From contig JAGTXO010000022.1 of NCBI GenBank assembly GCA_019448385.1, positions 69,501 through 133,500 on the forward strand: DNA of 64,000 nucleotides. The letters run 5' to 3'. Numbering within the stretch: the stretch's first letter is position 1; the number at the start of each line of letters is the position of its first letter. This stretch comes from Diacronema lutheri (taxonomy: Eukaryota; Haptophyta; Pavlovophyceae; Pavlovales; Pavlovaceae). The position numbers and the translations under genes were made by a program. The notes under the pieces are model-generated. The model saw only the letters and a program-made list of their open reading frames with translations. It was not told where the DNA came from and ran no database searches. Positions 54,858 through 64,000 of this stretch are shown one piece after another.

Positions 54858-56921
54858 ATGGGTGCGGCGCTCGCGCTCGCGCTCCTCTACGCGTCGACGG
54901 CGAGCACCTCGTACGAAGTGCTCAGGCCGGGGCGCGTGCGCGTGCGTGTGCCGAGCTCTGGCGCGCTCGAGCTGCGGTTCATCGCGCTCAACCGTACGTT
55001 TGAGCTCGCTGTCTTCCGCCAGGCCGTCTTTGCCGACGGCGCACGGATCAGCGTCGTCGAGGGCGGGCGCGTGCGCGCGCTCGCAGCCGAGGAGGCGGCG
55101 GCGACGTACAGCGGCTTGCTCGACGGGGGCAGAGGGTGGGCACACGTTACACTTGGCGCAGGCGGCGTCGTCCGTGCCGCGCTCTTCACGCGCACACGCG
55201 AGCCGCCGCCTGGCGGCGGCGGCGGGAGCGTTCGCGAGGCCGCCCGCGCCGGCTTTCGCCTCTTCCGCCTCGTGCCGCTCTCGACGCTGCGCGGTCACGC
55301 GCGTTTGGCGCACGGGCAGCCGGAACATGCGCTGATCTTCTACACCGGTGAGCTGCCTTTCTCCGACGGCGCCGCCGCCGTCGAGCTCGGGTGCGGCGCG
55401 CACCACGCTGCGCGCGCGCCGAGCGCTGGGGTCACCGACCACGGCTTGGCTGAGCCACGCTGGTGGCGGCGTGCTTGGTCGAGCAGTGAGGCGGAGCCCG
55501 CAAAATCGGCGCATCCGGCTCACTCGAGCGAGCCGGACTGGTGGCCGCGTCCGGGGCTTGGCGGCGAGCCGCCGCCGCGGCGCGCGCGCGTGGGCCGAGC
55601 GCTGCAGGCAGCCGCGGGCGGAGCGGGCGGCGGTGCGGCGGCGGAGGCGGATCCTGAAGACGGCGGTACGGTGGAGGAGCGCGCGGGGCGCATGTGCCAT
55701 TGCCCGCTGCAGCCGCGGCTGCTCATGCTCAACATCGGCCTGCTCGTCGACGCCGGATTCGTCAACGTGACGGGGGGCGCGCGCGGCGCCGCGGCCGAGG
55801 TGTCGCACATGCTGCAGCTGGCGAACGCCGTATTCACCGAGCAGCTCGGCGTGTTTGTGCGCGCCAAGAGGCTCGTGATCAACGCCGACCAGTCCGGCAG
55901 CTTTGCGCAGTCCGGCCCAAACTTTGCTCCCGTGGCGCGCACAGGCGCCCCCGGCCCATGTCCGTCGCCGGTCACGCCCGGCCGCAACGCGATGAGTGCG
56001 CGGTGGAGCGGCGGAGGCGGCACGGCGCGCGTGGGCGTGGAGGGCGTTGGTGCGCTCCTCTCGCGGGTGGGTACGTGGGCGGAGCACCACGGCGCAGACG
56101 CGCCCGCCGCTTCGGGCGCGGGCAATGGCGGCGAGAGCAGCCAGCAGGGGCACGGGATCGGCGCATGGCATCTGCTGACCGCGTGCACCTTTGGGCCGGC
56201 GATCGGGGTGGCGTCGATCGGCACCGCGTGCGCGCCCGACTTTGGGCCCACCACCGTCTCCGACTCGGGCGCGCCGTGTGACGGCACGTGCGACTTCCAG
56301 CTTGACAACGGTAACGCCGCGCAACCTGTCGGCGCGCGCGGCGCGGCCGGCTGCGCCGCCGATCCGAGCGAGCACTGTTCGGGCGCACACGTGGCCGTCG
56401 CATCGTTCGTCTCGTCCGACACCCTGTGGCGCACGTTCGCGCACGAGCTCGCGCACAATTTGAACGCGCCGCATGTCGAGCACGGCCTCATGGCGCCCAC
56501 GGGCAGTCGTGCGACGCGCCCGCGATTCTTTGACGACGGCACGCTGTGCGAGTACGTGAGTACGCTCGCCGAGCGCGCGCCATCTTGCCTGGCGCCCGCC
56601 GAGCGCGCGTGCGGTAACGGCCGGCTTGAGAGTCCGGAGGAATGCGACGATGGCGGCACGGCCGATGGTGACGGGTGCACGTCCACGTGCAGCCTCGAGC
56701 GTGCGTCGCCGAGCGCTTCGCCGGGCGCGCCAGCGCCGCCGCCGCCGAGCCCGCCGCCTGGCGCTGTCGCGTACGATCCGCCGCCCAGCCCGCCGCGCCC
56801 GCCGCCCGCGCCCGTGACGCCGCCGACGCGCGCGCCCGCGCTCGTGGCGTATTTCTCGGGTCGTTCCGACGGTATATACGACCCTTACGGGTCGTGCGAA
56901 GCCGCACGCGGCTCGTGCTGA
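54858..56921 (+). CDS. Secreted reprolysin/ADAM-like zinc metalloprotease with DUF4215 motif
   Basis: 687 residues, single exon, ATG 54858. Residues 1-18 form a signal peptide. A beta-rich propeptide follows (VRVRVPSSGALELRF, ISVVEGGRVRA) up to about 265. The catalytic domain begins near RLLMLNIGLLVDAGFVNVTG and has the extended zinc motif H529-E530-L-A-H533-N-L-N-A-P-H539. That is the metzincin signature, with GLMAPTG downstream in the Met-turn position. Paired Cys residues (CTFGPAIG, CAPDFG, CDGTCDF) fit M12B. A single DUF4215-type Cys motif follows (CGNGRLESPEECDDGG), then a Pro-rich tail. Probable role: cell-wall or matrix proteolysis like gametolysins. The 3' end overlaps the opposing Fanzor-fusion gene by 37 bp. 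Confidence 0.85.
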   Translation: MGAALALALLYASTASTSYEVLRPGRVRVRVPSSGALELRFIALNRTFELAVFRQAVFADGARISVVEGGRVRALAAEEAAATYSGLLDGGRGWAHVTLGAGGVVRAALFTRTREPPPGGGGGSVREAARAGFRLFRLVPLSTLRGHARLAHGQPEHALIFYTGELPFSDGAAAVELGCGAHHAARAPSAGVTDHGLAEPRWWRRAWSSSEAEPAKSAHPAHSSEPDWWPRPGLGGEPPPRRARVGRALQAAAGGAGGGAAAEADPEDGGTVEERAGRMCHCPLQPRLLMLNIGLLVDAGFVNVTGGARGAAAEVSHMLQLANAVFTEQLGVFVRAKRLVINADQSGSFAQSGPNFAPVARTGAPGPCPSPVTPGRNAMSARWSGGGGTARVGVEGVGALLSRVGTWAEHHGADAPAASGAGNGGESSQQGHGIGAWHLLTACTFGPAIGVASIGTACAPDFGPTTVSDSGAPCDGTCDFQLDNGNAAQPVGARGAAGCAADPSEHCSGAHVAVASFVSSDTLWRTFAHELAHNLNAPHVEHGLMAPTGSRATRPRFFDDGTLCEYVSTLAERAPSCLAPAERACGNGRLESPEECDDGGTADGDGCTSTCSLERASPSASPGAPAPPPPSPPPGAVAYDPPPSPPRPPPAPVTPPTRAPALVAYFSGRSDGIYDPYGSCEAARGSC
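56877..56894. terminator. Hairpin at the overlap of two convergent genes
   Basis: ACGACCC (56877-56883) and GGGTCGT (56888-56894) with a 4-nt loop, containing the stop codon of the minus-strand gene. A further GGGTCGT lies just upstream at 56857. The same arms form the palindrome at 20049-20066. Confidence 0.4.
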
Positions 56922-57290
56922 GGCTGAAGAGCGCTGTGACGCGTCGTTCTCAGCAGGGTGTGGCAGGCGCGCTTGGTCGCGCCACCGGCTGCGCCGCCGC
57001 GCGGCGCCGCCGCGCGCGTCGCCGCGCGCGCGGGCGCGCGCGCGGCAGCGGCCGCGTCCTGTACGCCACTGCGGCTCGCCCGTGCCCGCTTCGGGGCCGG
57101 GGGCGCGGCGCGCATGCTCGGGCTGGCCGAGCCGCCCCGCCGCAAGGTCGCTGCCGACCGGCTGGGCGCTGCGCCGTTCGCGGCTGCCGTGTTGGCGCGA
57201 CGCGGGCGCTTCGCCTCCGGCGCCGCGCCGCGCGCGGTCGCGAGCGAATCCCGCGCGTTGCCGCCGGTCGTGCCGGTGCCGGCAGCGGCA

Positions 57291-57332
<42 letters not shown>

Positions 57333-60300
57333 TGTGCGGCAGCGGCTGCGGCACCGTCGGCGGCGCCGGCAGCACCAGCACTGCCGCTGCGGCCGCGGCC
57401 GCGGCCGCGGCCGCGGTTTCCGCCGCCGCGTCCGCCGCCGCGTCCGCCGCCAAGGACGCCGCCAAGGACGCCGCTGCCGCTGCCGCTGGCGGCACCGCCG
57501 CCGCTGGCACCGCCGCCGCCGGCACCGCCGCCGCCGGCACCGCCGCCGCCGGCACCGCCGCCGCCGGCACCGCCGCCGCCGGCACCGCCGCCGCCGCCCG
57601 CCTCGTCCTCGTCCACCTGCAGCACGCCCTTGTCGTGCTCTCTCTCGCGCCCGAGGGCGCGCTGCCAAAAGGCCTTGACGCGCTTGAAGCGGCCGGGCTC
57701 GGACGTGATGCGCTCATGCCTGCCGAGGTGGTCGGCGATCATGTCGAGCACATCGTGGTAGATGCAGCGCGCCGCCGTCCAGTCGCGGTGGTAGATGATG
57801 CCGCACGCGTCGCACCGCGTCGCCCGCCACGCGCCGCGGCCGCTCGGCGAGCTGCGCGCGTACGGGTGCAGCGTGCCTCCGCATCGCTGCAGCGGCGGCG
57901 GCTGCCCCGCCGCCTCGTCCGCCGTCGTCGGCGCGCCGTCGTCGGCGGGAGCGCCTGCGCCGGCGTCGGCGGCCGGCGCCGCGCTCACAGCGGGCGCGCC
58001 CCGCACCTCGCGCAGCTCCGAACAGCACTTGGAGCTGAGCGGCTCGGGCACGAGCGTCGCCGCGACGCCGCGCCGGCGCAGCGCGTAGAGCACGCCGACG
58101 CCGAGCGCCGGCGCCTTGCCGCGCACGCAGCCGCCGCCGCGCGACCGGTGGAGCCAATCGCCGAAGAGCACGAGCAGCTGGTCTGGCCGCAGCCCTCGGT
58201 CGGTCGCGTGCACGCGCACGATCCGCGCCGCCGCGCGCGCGCACTCGCGCCGGTTCGCGCCGCCGCGCCGCTTGCGCGCGCGCGGCCGCGCGCGCGCGCC
58301 GTACACGGGCAGCGTAGCCCGTCGCACGCGCTCGTGCCCGCGCGCGTAGGCGACCTGGTCGTTCGCGCCGAGCGCGGTGCGCCCGCCGTGCGCCGCGCCG
58401 AGCTCCGCCTCGAGCGCGGCCGCCGTCGGCGGAGCACGCGGCGCGCGCGGCCGCGCGCCGCCCGGCCCCGACGGGCCGGCGCGCGCGCCCGGCTCGACGA
58501 GCGGCTGTTGCCGCGCGCCCTCGAGCTTGCTGCGCTCGCGCGCGTGCCCCGCGCGCGCGGCGCGCTCGCGCTGCGTGAGGCGAACCGAGGTGGGCTCGAG
58601 CCCGCGGCCGTTCGGCGCGTACGTCACGAAGCCGTCGGAGCCGGGGTCCACCGTGGCCGCTTTGAGGCCGCGCACCTCGATCGCCTCGGCCAGCTGCTCG
58701 GGCGTCGCCTCGTCGAGCGTGCCGTTGGGATCGCGCCAATTGTCGAGGAAGGACTTGCTGCCGCCGGGCGGCGGCGGCTTGAACACCGGCACGACCGCCT
58801 GCCAGGCGTGGCCGTTGTGGCGCAGGTACACCGCCGGCTGCGGTCCGGCGGACGCGATCGCGGGTGGGACGGCGGTGCCGACATGCGTGCGCCGCTGCTC
58901 CGCCGTCACGTCGCTGCTGGGCAGCTCCTCGCCCGTCCACCGCATTGCCCGCTCGTCGAGGTTGATAAAGTGGCCGAAGATCATGTTCCTGACGCGCGGG
59001 TCGCTGACCGAGGTGCGCGGGTCGTCGTGCGGCACGCTGTCGGCCGTCGGCAGCTTGCACACCCACTCGCGGACGAAGGCCGTGTCGTCCTCGTCGAGCA
59101 GGAGGTACAGGTCCTGCGCGGACAGGTTGACAAAGCGCTGCTGCATGCTCCCGCGCCGGGGGCAGAGCGCGTACGGCGGCGGCTCTCCGGTGACGTGCGT
59201 GTAGAGCATGCCGAGGCGCGCGAGAAGCGACGCGCCCATCGCCGCCTTATCCGGCTGCGCGGCGCACGCGAGGGAAGGAGAGGGGGGGGGGGGGGGGGGT
59301 CGGAGAGCACGCCACCAGCGTCGTCGGGCGCTCCGCGCGCCGTGGCCCTGCTGCGCGCGCGCGCGGCACGTCGTCCGCACGGCGCGCGCCCGTCCATGCC
59401 TGGCCGCGGCGCCGCGCCGCGGAGCACGCGCGAGCGGGGCGCGCCGCGGCACGCGCGCGCGCCGCGCGGACGACGCGGCCACCGTCGCGCGGCCGGCCCT
59501 TGCGCAGCCCCTCCGTCCCCGCGCGCGCCGCGCGCGCGCGCGCGCACCGTCAGGAAGTAGTTGGTCGTGTGCCTGACCTTGGGGTCATCCGTGCTGTAGT
59601 CGCATGGGAGCACGAGCCAGTCGGCGTGCTGCGCGAGCGCGGGCGGCAGTCGCGGCGCCGCGCCGGCCGTGTCGCCGGACCACAGCAGCTTGAGCAGCGC
59701 CGCGACGTCCGCGTCGCGCTGCTCATTCGACGTGCGCGTGCCGCGCGGCTTGGCGGCCTCGTCCGCGTCGACCGCCGCGCGCAGCAGCGCGCGCAGCAGC
59801 TTGTACGCGACGCGGCGCGGGTGCATCTTGTATGCGGTGAAGATCTGCTCCGCCTCGGTCGCGACGCAGCCTTCGAGCGAAAGGTGCGAGCGCGTCGCCG
59901 GCGCGTCGCCCTGCGACAGCCGGTCAATGTGCCGCCGGTTGCGCGCCCGCTGCGCCACGTTGGCCTCGCCGAGCGGATGGCCACGCTTCTGGTCGGGCGG
60001 CAGCTCGATCTGGCGGAGCAGGTTGAGCACGTCGTCCTCGTCCTTGGGGTAGCCCTCGAGCTCGTCGTCTGGGCGCTGCAGCTCGTCGCCGGGCGAGCAC
60101 TGCCCGGCGTTCGGCAGCGATGTGTGCGCGCGGTCGTTGAGCACGTTGTACGTCATGCGCGTGCTGGCGTTCGCCTCGTCCACGACGTGCATCAGCTTGA
60201 CGCCGTACTTTGCCCGCCCGCGAAAGGCGCCGTCGCTGAGCTCCAGGGTCCGGTACTCCGTGCGCCAGCCCCGCGGCTTCTGCAGGCAAGCGATGCGCTC

Positions 60301-61396
60301 GCCCGTCGCGTCCGGCGGCTCGGCCGGCGGCTCGGCGCTCGCGCAGCACGCGCAGGCGGACGCGTTGGCCGCGCCGGCCGCCGGCGCGGCCGTCCGCGCG
60401 GCGCGGCGCGGCGTCGCGGCCGGCTCCGCGCACGCGCCGCACGCGAGCGCGTCCCCGCCGACCGCGCCGGCCGCGCGCGGCCGCGCCGCCGCCGCACCGC
60501 GCCCGGACGCCGGCGCGGTGCTCACCGGCGACTTGAGGGCAGCGGCCTCGCGCTTGGCCTCCGCGCGCAGCCACGCCTCGAGCAGCGAGCCGGCCGCCTG
60601 CGCGTCGCGCTCGCGCGGCCACACGCGCCCGGCGTTGCCGAGCAGGCCGCCGCGCTCCACGCGCAGCACGCACAGCGCGAGCGCGAGCGCCCACACGCCC
60701 GCGCGGCCGGCGGGCGGAACGTACGCACGCGAGCGCTCCGACCGGCGCAGCGGCTCGGGCGTCGCGCCAAGGCCGAACACACGCGTGACGAGCTCGCCCG
60801 CCCAGCTCGGCGCCGCCGCGCCCGCCGCGCCATCGCGCGGCTCGCGCTCGAGCAGGAGGAACCGGCGCCAGCGGCCGCTCGGACCTGCGCGGTGCTCGTC
60901 GGCGGCGAGCAGGAGGAGGAGCTGCGGGTCGGCGCCGTCGCTCGGCGAGTGGACGAGCAGCAGCGCGTCGCAGTCGGGATCGTCGAGGCGCTCGCGCAGC
61001 CGCTTTTGCGCGGCCCCGTGCCGTGCGTCGCGCGCGTCGAGCAGCGCGCGCGTCTCGCCCGGGCCGAAGAAGGCGCGGAACCCGCGCGCCGGGTCGCGCA
61101 CCTGGGCGAGCACGCCGTCAATGGCGGCGGGCGCCACGACCGCATGCTTGCCGCCCGATGCCTTGAGCTCGTTCAGGCACCGCGCGTGAGGCTTCTCCGG
61201 CGTCAGCGCCGCCGACGCCGGCGCGGACGCCGGCTGCCGCGTCACCGCCGCGTCGCGCGCTCGCAGCCGCGCTGCCGTCTCGCGCAGGATGAGCGCAAAC
61301 ACCCCCGCGCGGTACTCGGCGAGCTGCGCCGTCGCGTGCACGTTGAGCGCAAGCACGCTCGCCGCGGCAGCGAGCGCGCTCTGGTCGCCGCCGCCA

Positions 61397-61450
<54 letters not shown>

Positions 61451-64000
61451 ACGTCGGCGGCGGCGTCACGCGCGCCGAGCGCGAGCCAGGACATGACCAC
61501 GACGCAGGCGGCGCGCGAATCCGCCTTGCGCTCGACGCGCCAGCGGCCGCCGACCGCGCGCCCGTGCGCCGTCGGCTGCGCCGACCGCGCGGTCGCCGGC
61601 GCAGCGCCGTCGACGGGCGGAAGCGCGCGCAGGCGGAGCGCGCGCGCGAGCCCGCGGACGAGCTGCTCCGCCTGGCGCTCGATCTCCTTGGCGCGCTCGC
61701 GCACGGCGATCGGCTTGGCCCCCGTGGCGCGCTCCGGCGCGGCGGTCGGGTTGTAGTGCTGCACCCAGCCGCCCTCGCCGTCGCGCACGACGACCACGAC
61801 GGCCGCGCCGACCCGCCGATTGGTGCTGGCGAAGAGCAGCGCGAGGTGCGTGCACTTGCCGAGGCCGTGCTCGTCCAGCGCGGTCTGCGCGCGATTGGGC
61901 TCGCCGCCGCCGTCGGCGACGGCGGCGAGCAGCGCGCGCGCGACGGCCGGTCCGGCCGTCCTCCACGGCCGGCCGGCTTTGTCCGCGGCGCGGTTGATCG
62001 CGCCGAGCTCGGCCTCGACGACGATCGAAGGCACCTCGGTGTACTTGCCCTGGAGCGCGCGCACGTCGTGCGTCGACAGCGGCCGCCCGCCACACGTGTA
62101 CGTGAGCGGCGGACCGCCGGGTCGCGCCGCCGCGTCGACGCGCGCGGTGTCGGCCGCGAGCCGCGCGCGCGCCTCGGCATCGCGCTTGCGCTTGCGCGGC
62201 AGCGGCGGCAGGTGCGGCGCGACGCGGCGGCCGCGCGACTCGCCGGCCGGCTCCGCGCTCGGCGCGCCGGGCGCGCCGGCCGCCGCGCCCGCCGCGCGCG
62301 CGCTCGCGCCGCCGCCGCGCGCGCGCGCGCCGTCCGGCTCGGCCGCGTACACGAGCAGCAGCGCGCGGCCCTCGAGCGCGACCCTCGCGGTGCACGCGCG
62401 CCTGCTCGCGGCGGCAACGCGCATCCAGTCGCGATCGCCGGGCGCGAGGGCAGCGCAGGCGACGAGCCGCTCCTTGTCGTCGCACGCGTCGCGCAGCACG
62501 ACGGCGACCAGCCTGAGCACGGCGGCGGGCTCGGCGTCGGCGTCGGCCCCGGCGGCGTCCGCGGTCGGCTCGGCCGGCTCGGCGCCGCGCGCGACGCGCA
62601 GCGCGAGCCGCTCGGGCATCTCGAGCAGCGACTCGGTCGCGTCCGCGACGTGCACGACGACGAGCCGCGGCGGGTTGCGCACCCCGTGCGCGCCGAGCGC
62701 GCGCAACACGGCGGCGCTTGCGCTCGCGCCGCGCGCGTCGGCGGCGCGCAGCGCGACGAGCGGCCACGCGGCCGACGCGCCGCGCGCCGAGGGCGCGCCC
62801 GGCGCCGGCGGCTCGCCGCCGCGCAGCGCGCGCTCGAGCTCGTCGCTCGCGCCGCACGCGCGCAGCACGTCGAGCATCGCGCGCAGCGCGCCGTCGGCCG
62901 ACAAGCCGCGCGCCGTGCCCGCCGGCCAGCCCGCCGACTGCTCGAGCGCGGCGGCGAGCGGCGCGACGCGCGCCGACTCGGGCGCGCTCTCGTCATCGGG
63001 CTCGAGCGCGTTGTGCAGGCGCGCGAGCGCGCGCGCGACGGCCGCGGCGCCACTGTCGGGGGCGCGGCTCGCCGCGCGCACCGCGCGCCGCCAGGCCGGC
63101 ACGAACATGAGCGCCGACACGAGCGCCGCGAGCGCGCGCGCCTCGCGCGCGTCGCTCGCGCCGAGGCGCGGCGGCACGCGCGCGGCGCCGCGCGGCGCGG
63201 TGCCTCGGAAGCGTGGGCTTAGCGTGTAGGCGAGGTGCTGCGGCACGCCGCGCGCCTCCGCGAGCGCGCGTCCGTCCTCGACCTCGCGCCACGCCTTCAC
63301 GATCGCCGGCGTGGCGCGCGCGAGCCAGTCGGGGTCGGCGGGCAGGTGGATCACGACGAGAATCGGCGCCCAGTCCAGCCGCGGGTTCTTGTGACGGTCG
63401 GGCACGACCCACACGAGCAGCACCGTGCCCTCCGCGCCGCACGCCGCCTCGTAGATCCTGGGCTGCGAGCGCCAATCGGGCTTGACGCGCAGCGCCCACG
63501 CGTGTTCGATGGCAGCGGCGCGGTCGCCATCGATGTGAACCGTCTTCACCTCGCCGATGACGGACCGGCCGGACCGCCAGCAGAACACCGCGTCCGCCGA
63601 CCCGCCGGCGATGGCCGCGAGCGGTTCGGGCGCGGCGAGCCGCGGCAAGCCCTCGAAGACGGCAAAGTCCTCGTGCGCATTGTACACGCCGCCCCAGCCG
63701 TCGAGCGCGAGCGCGCGCGCGGCCGCTCGTACCGCGCGCAACTGGTTCTCCACGCCCGACGTCATGTGCCATGTCGTCCCCGCGGAGCCGGGCTTGCCCA
63801 GCTTGGCCAGCACGACGTTACCGTACCCCGCGCCCTGCGTCGGGGCGGCGAGGCGGTGCATCTCCGCGCCGGTCATGACCTCCGGGCGCTGCTGCGTGAC
63901 GATCGTGCCATTCGCGTGCGCGTCGAGCGTGCCGACCACGGCGGGCGCGGGCTTGCCGCCCGCCTGAAGCCGCGCCCTGCCCGCTTCCAGCTGCGCGAGG
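56885..64000 (-). CDS. Giant fusion: PD-(D/E)XK-like N-terminal region plus Fanzor-like RuvC core (5' end beyond window)
   Basis: Two exons, 64000-59548 and 59254-56885, join in phase 0 (NYFLT|PDKAAMGASLL) for at least 2273 residues; the frame is open to the right edge. Near the N-terminus, SADAVFCWRSGRSVIGEVKT has the D...E-x-K layout of PD-(D/E)XK nucleases, with a following HKNPRLDWAPILVV strand. A long Ala-rich middle follows. The C-terminal part has a RuvC-like D in ATVDPGSDGFVTYAPNG (58648), GDWLHRSRGGG, an E in VPEPLSSKCCSE (58045), zinc-type Cys pairs (KCC, RCGG, RCDACG) and D in IIYHRDWTAARCIY (57784): the Fanzor order, with the rearranged Glu. The tail holds Gly/Ala repeats and basic clusters. 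Donor ACG|GTGCGC; acceptor CGCGCAG with an 18-nt C run 28 nt upstream. No breaks are seen. Confidence 0.72.
59282..59299 (-). repeat. 18-nt G (sense C) tract acting as polypyrimidine tract
   Basis: In the sense strand the run is C, followed by CTCTCCTTCCCTCGCG and the GCGCAG acceptor 28 nt further on. Confidence 0.85.

Noticed and set aside
61380-62070. Possible Ulp1/adenain-like Cys protease segment inside the giant fusion (GGWVQHYNP, then DSRAACVVVMSWL)
   Set aside because: Spacing and neighbouring residues do not fit the His-Asp-Gln-Cys order well enough to claim it.
59500-63222. 1240-residue plus-strand frame opposite the Fanzor fusion
   Set aside because: Arg-rich and without any motif; antisense shadow of the minus-strand exon.

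Overview
The window is nuclear DNA of a eukaryotic microalga with a very GC-rich genome. The evidence is spliceosomal introns, a nucleolar UTP13/TBL3 WD-repeat protein, condensin subunit CAP-D2, an R2R3-MYB factor, and a protein whose N-terminus looks like a signal peptide plus twin-arginine transit of a thylakoid-lumen protein in a complex plastid. A GC-rich haptophyte is my best guess (gene style, GTGCGC...GCGCAG introns, GC donors, giant-virus-like inserts), but no rRNA or other decisive marker is present.

Layout. 35-3194 (-): spliced helical protein running off the left edge. 3255-5336: first copy of a dispersed repeat and an unknown helical gene. 5337-8039 (-): hAT transposon. 8235-9095 (+): putative thylakoid-lumen protein. 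9640-11005: best copy of a repeat-borne PD-(D/E)XK-like protein and a small fold-back sequence. 11392-12083: 189-bp tandem array. 12480-15806 (-) and 15866-19126 (+): divergent pair, a low-complexity protein and TBL3/UTP13. 19247-20038 (+): acidic/basic protein. 20414-21690 (-): decayed gene. 22016-22307: fold-back element. 22418-22702 (-): small membrane protein.

22896-31350 is an accessory island. It holds fossil virus-like replication genes (a DUF5871-like domain with a PIF1-type helicase, and a D5-like primase-helicase fragment), a third copy of the dispersed repeat, and an uninterrupted Fanzor (TnpB-like) nuclease gene followed by a dense series of perfect DNA hairpins.

31487-54757 is mostly housekeeping: condensin CAP-D2 (-), a 2210-residue protein with repeated A-L-x-x-W motifs (+), a small Cys-containing protein, an M16 metallopeptidase (-), acetolactate synthase (-) and an R2R3-MYB gene (+). 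54858-56921 (+) is a secreted reprolysin-like metalloprotease. From 56885 to the right edge (-) lies a very large two-exon gene that joins a PD-(D/E)XK-like N-terminal region to a second, divergent Fanzor-like RuvC/zinc-finger core.

The most unusual content is the pair of unrelated-looking Fanzor-type genes: one compact and flanked by structured non-coding DNA, one built into a protein of at least 2273 residues.
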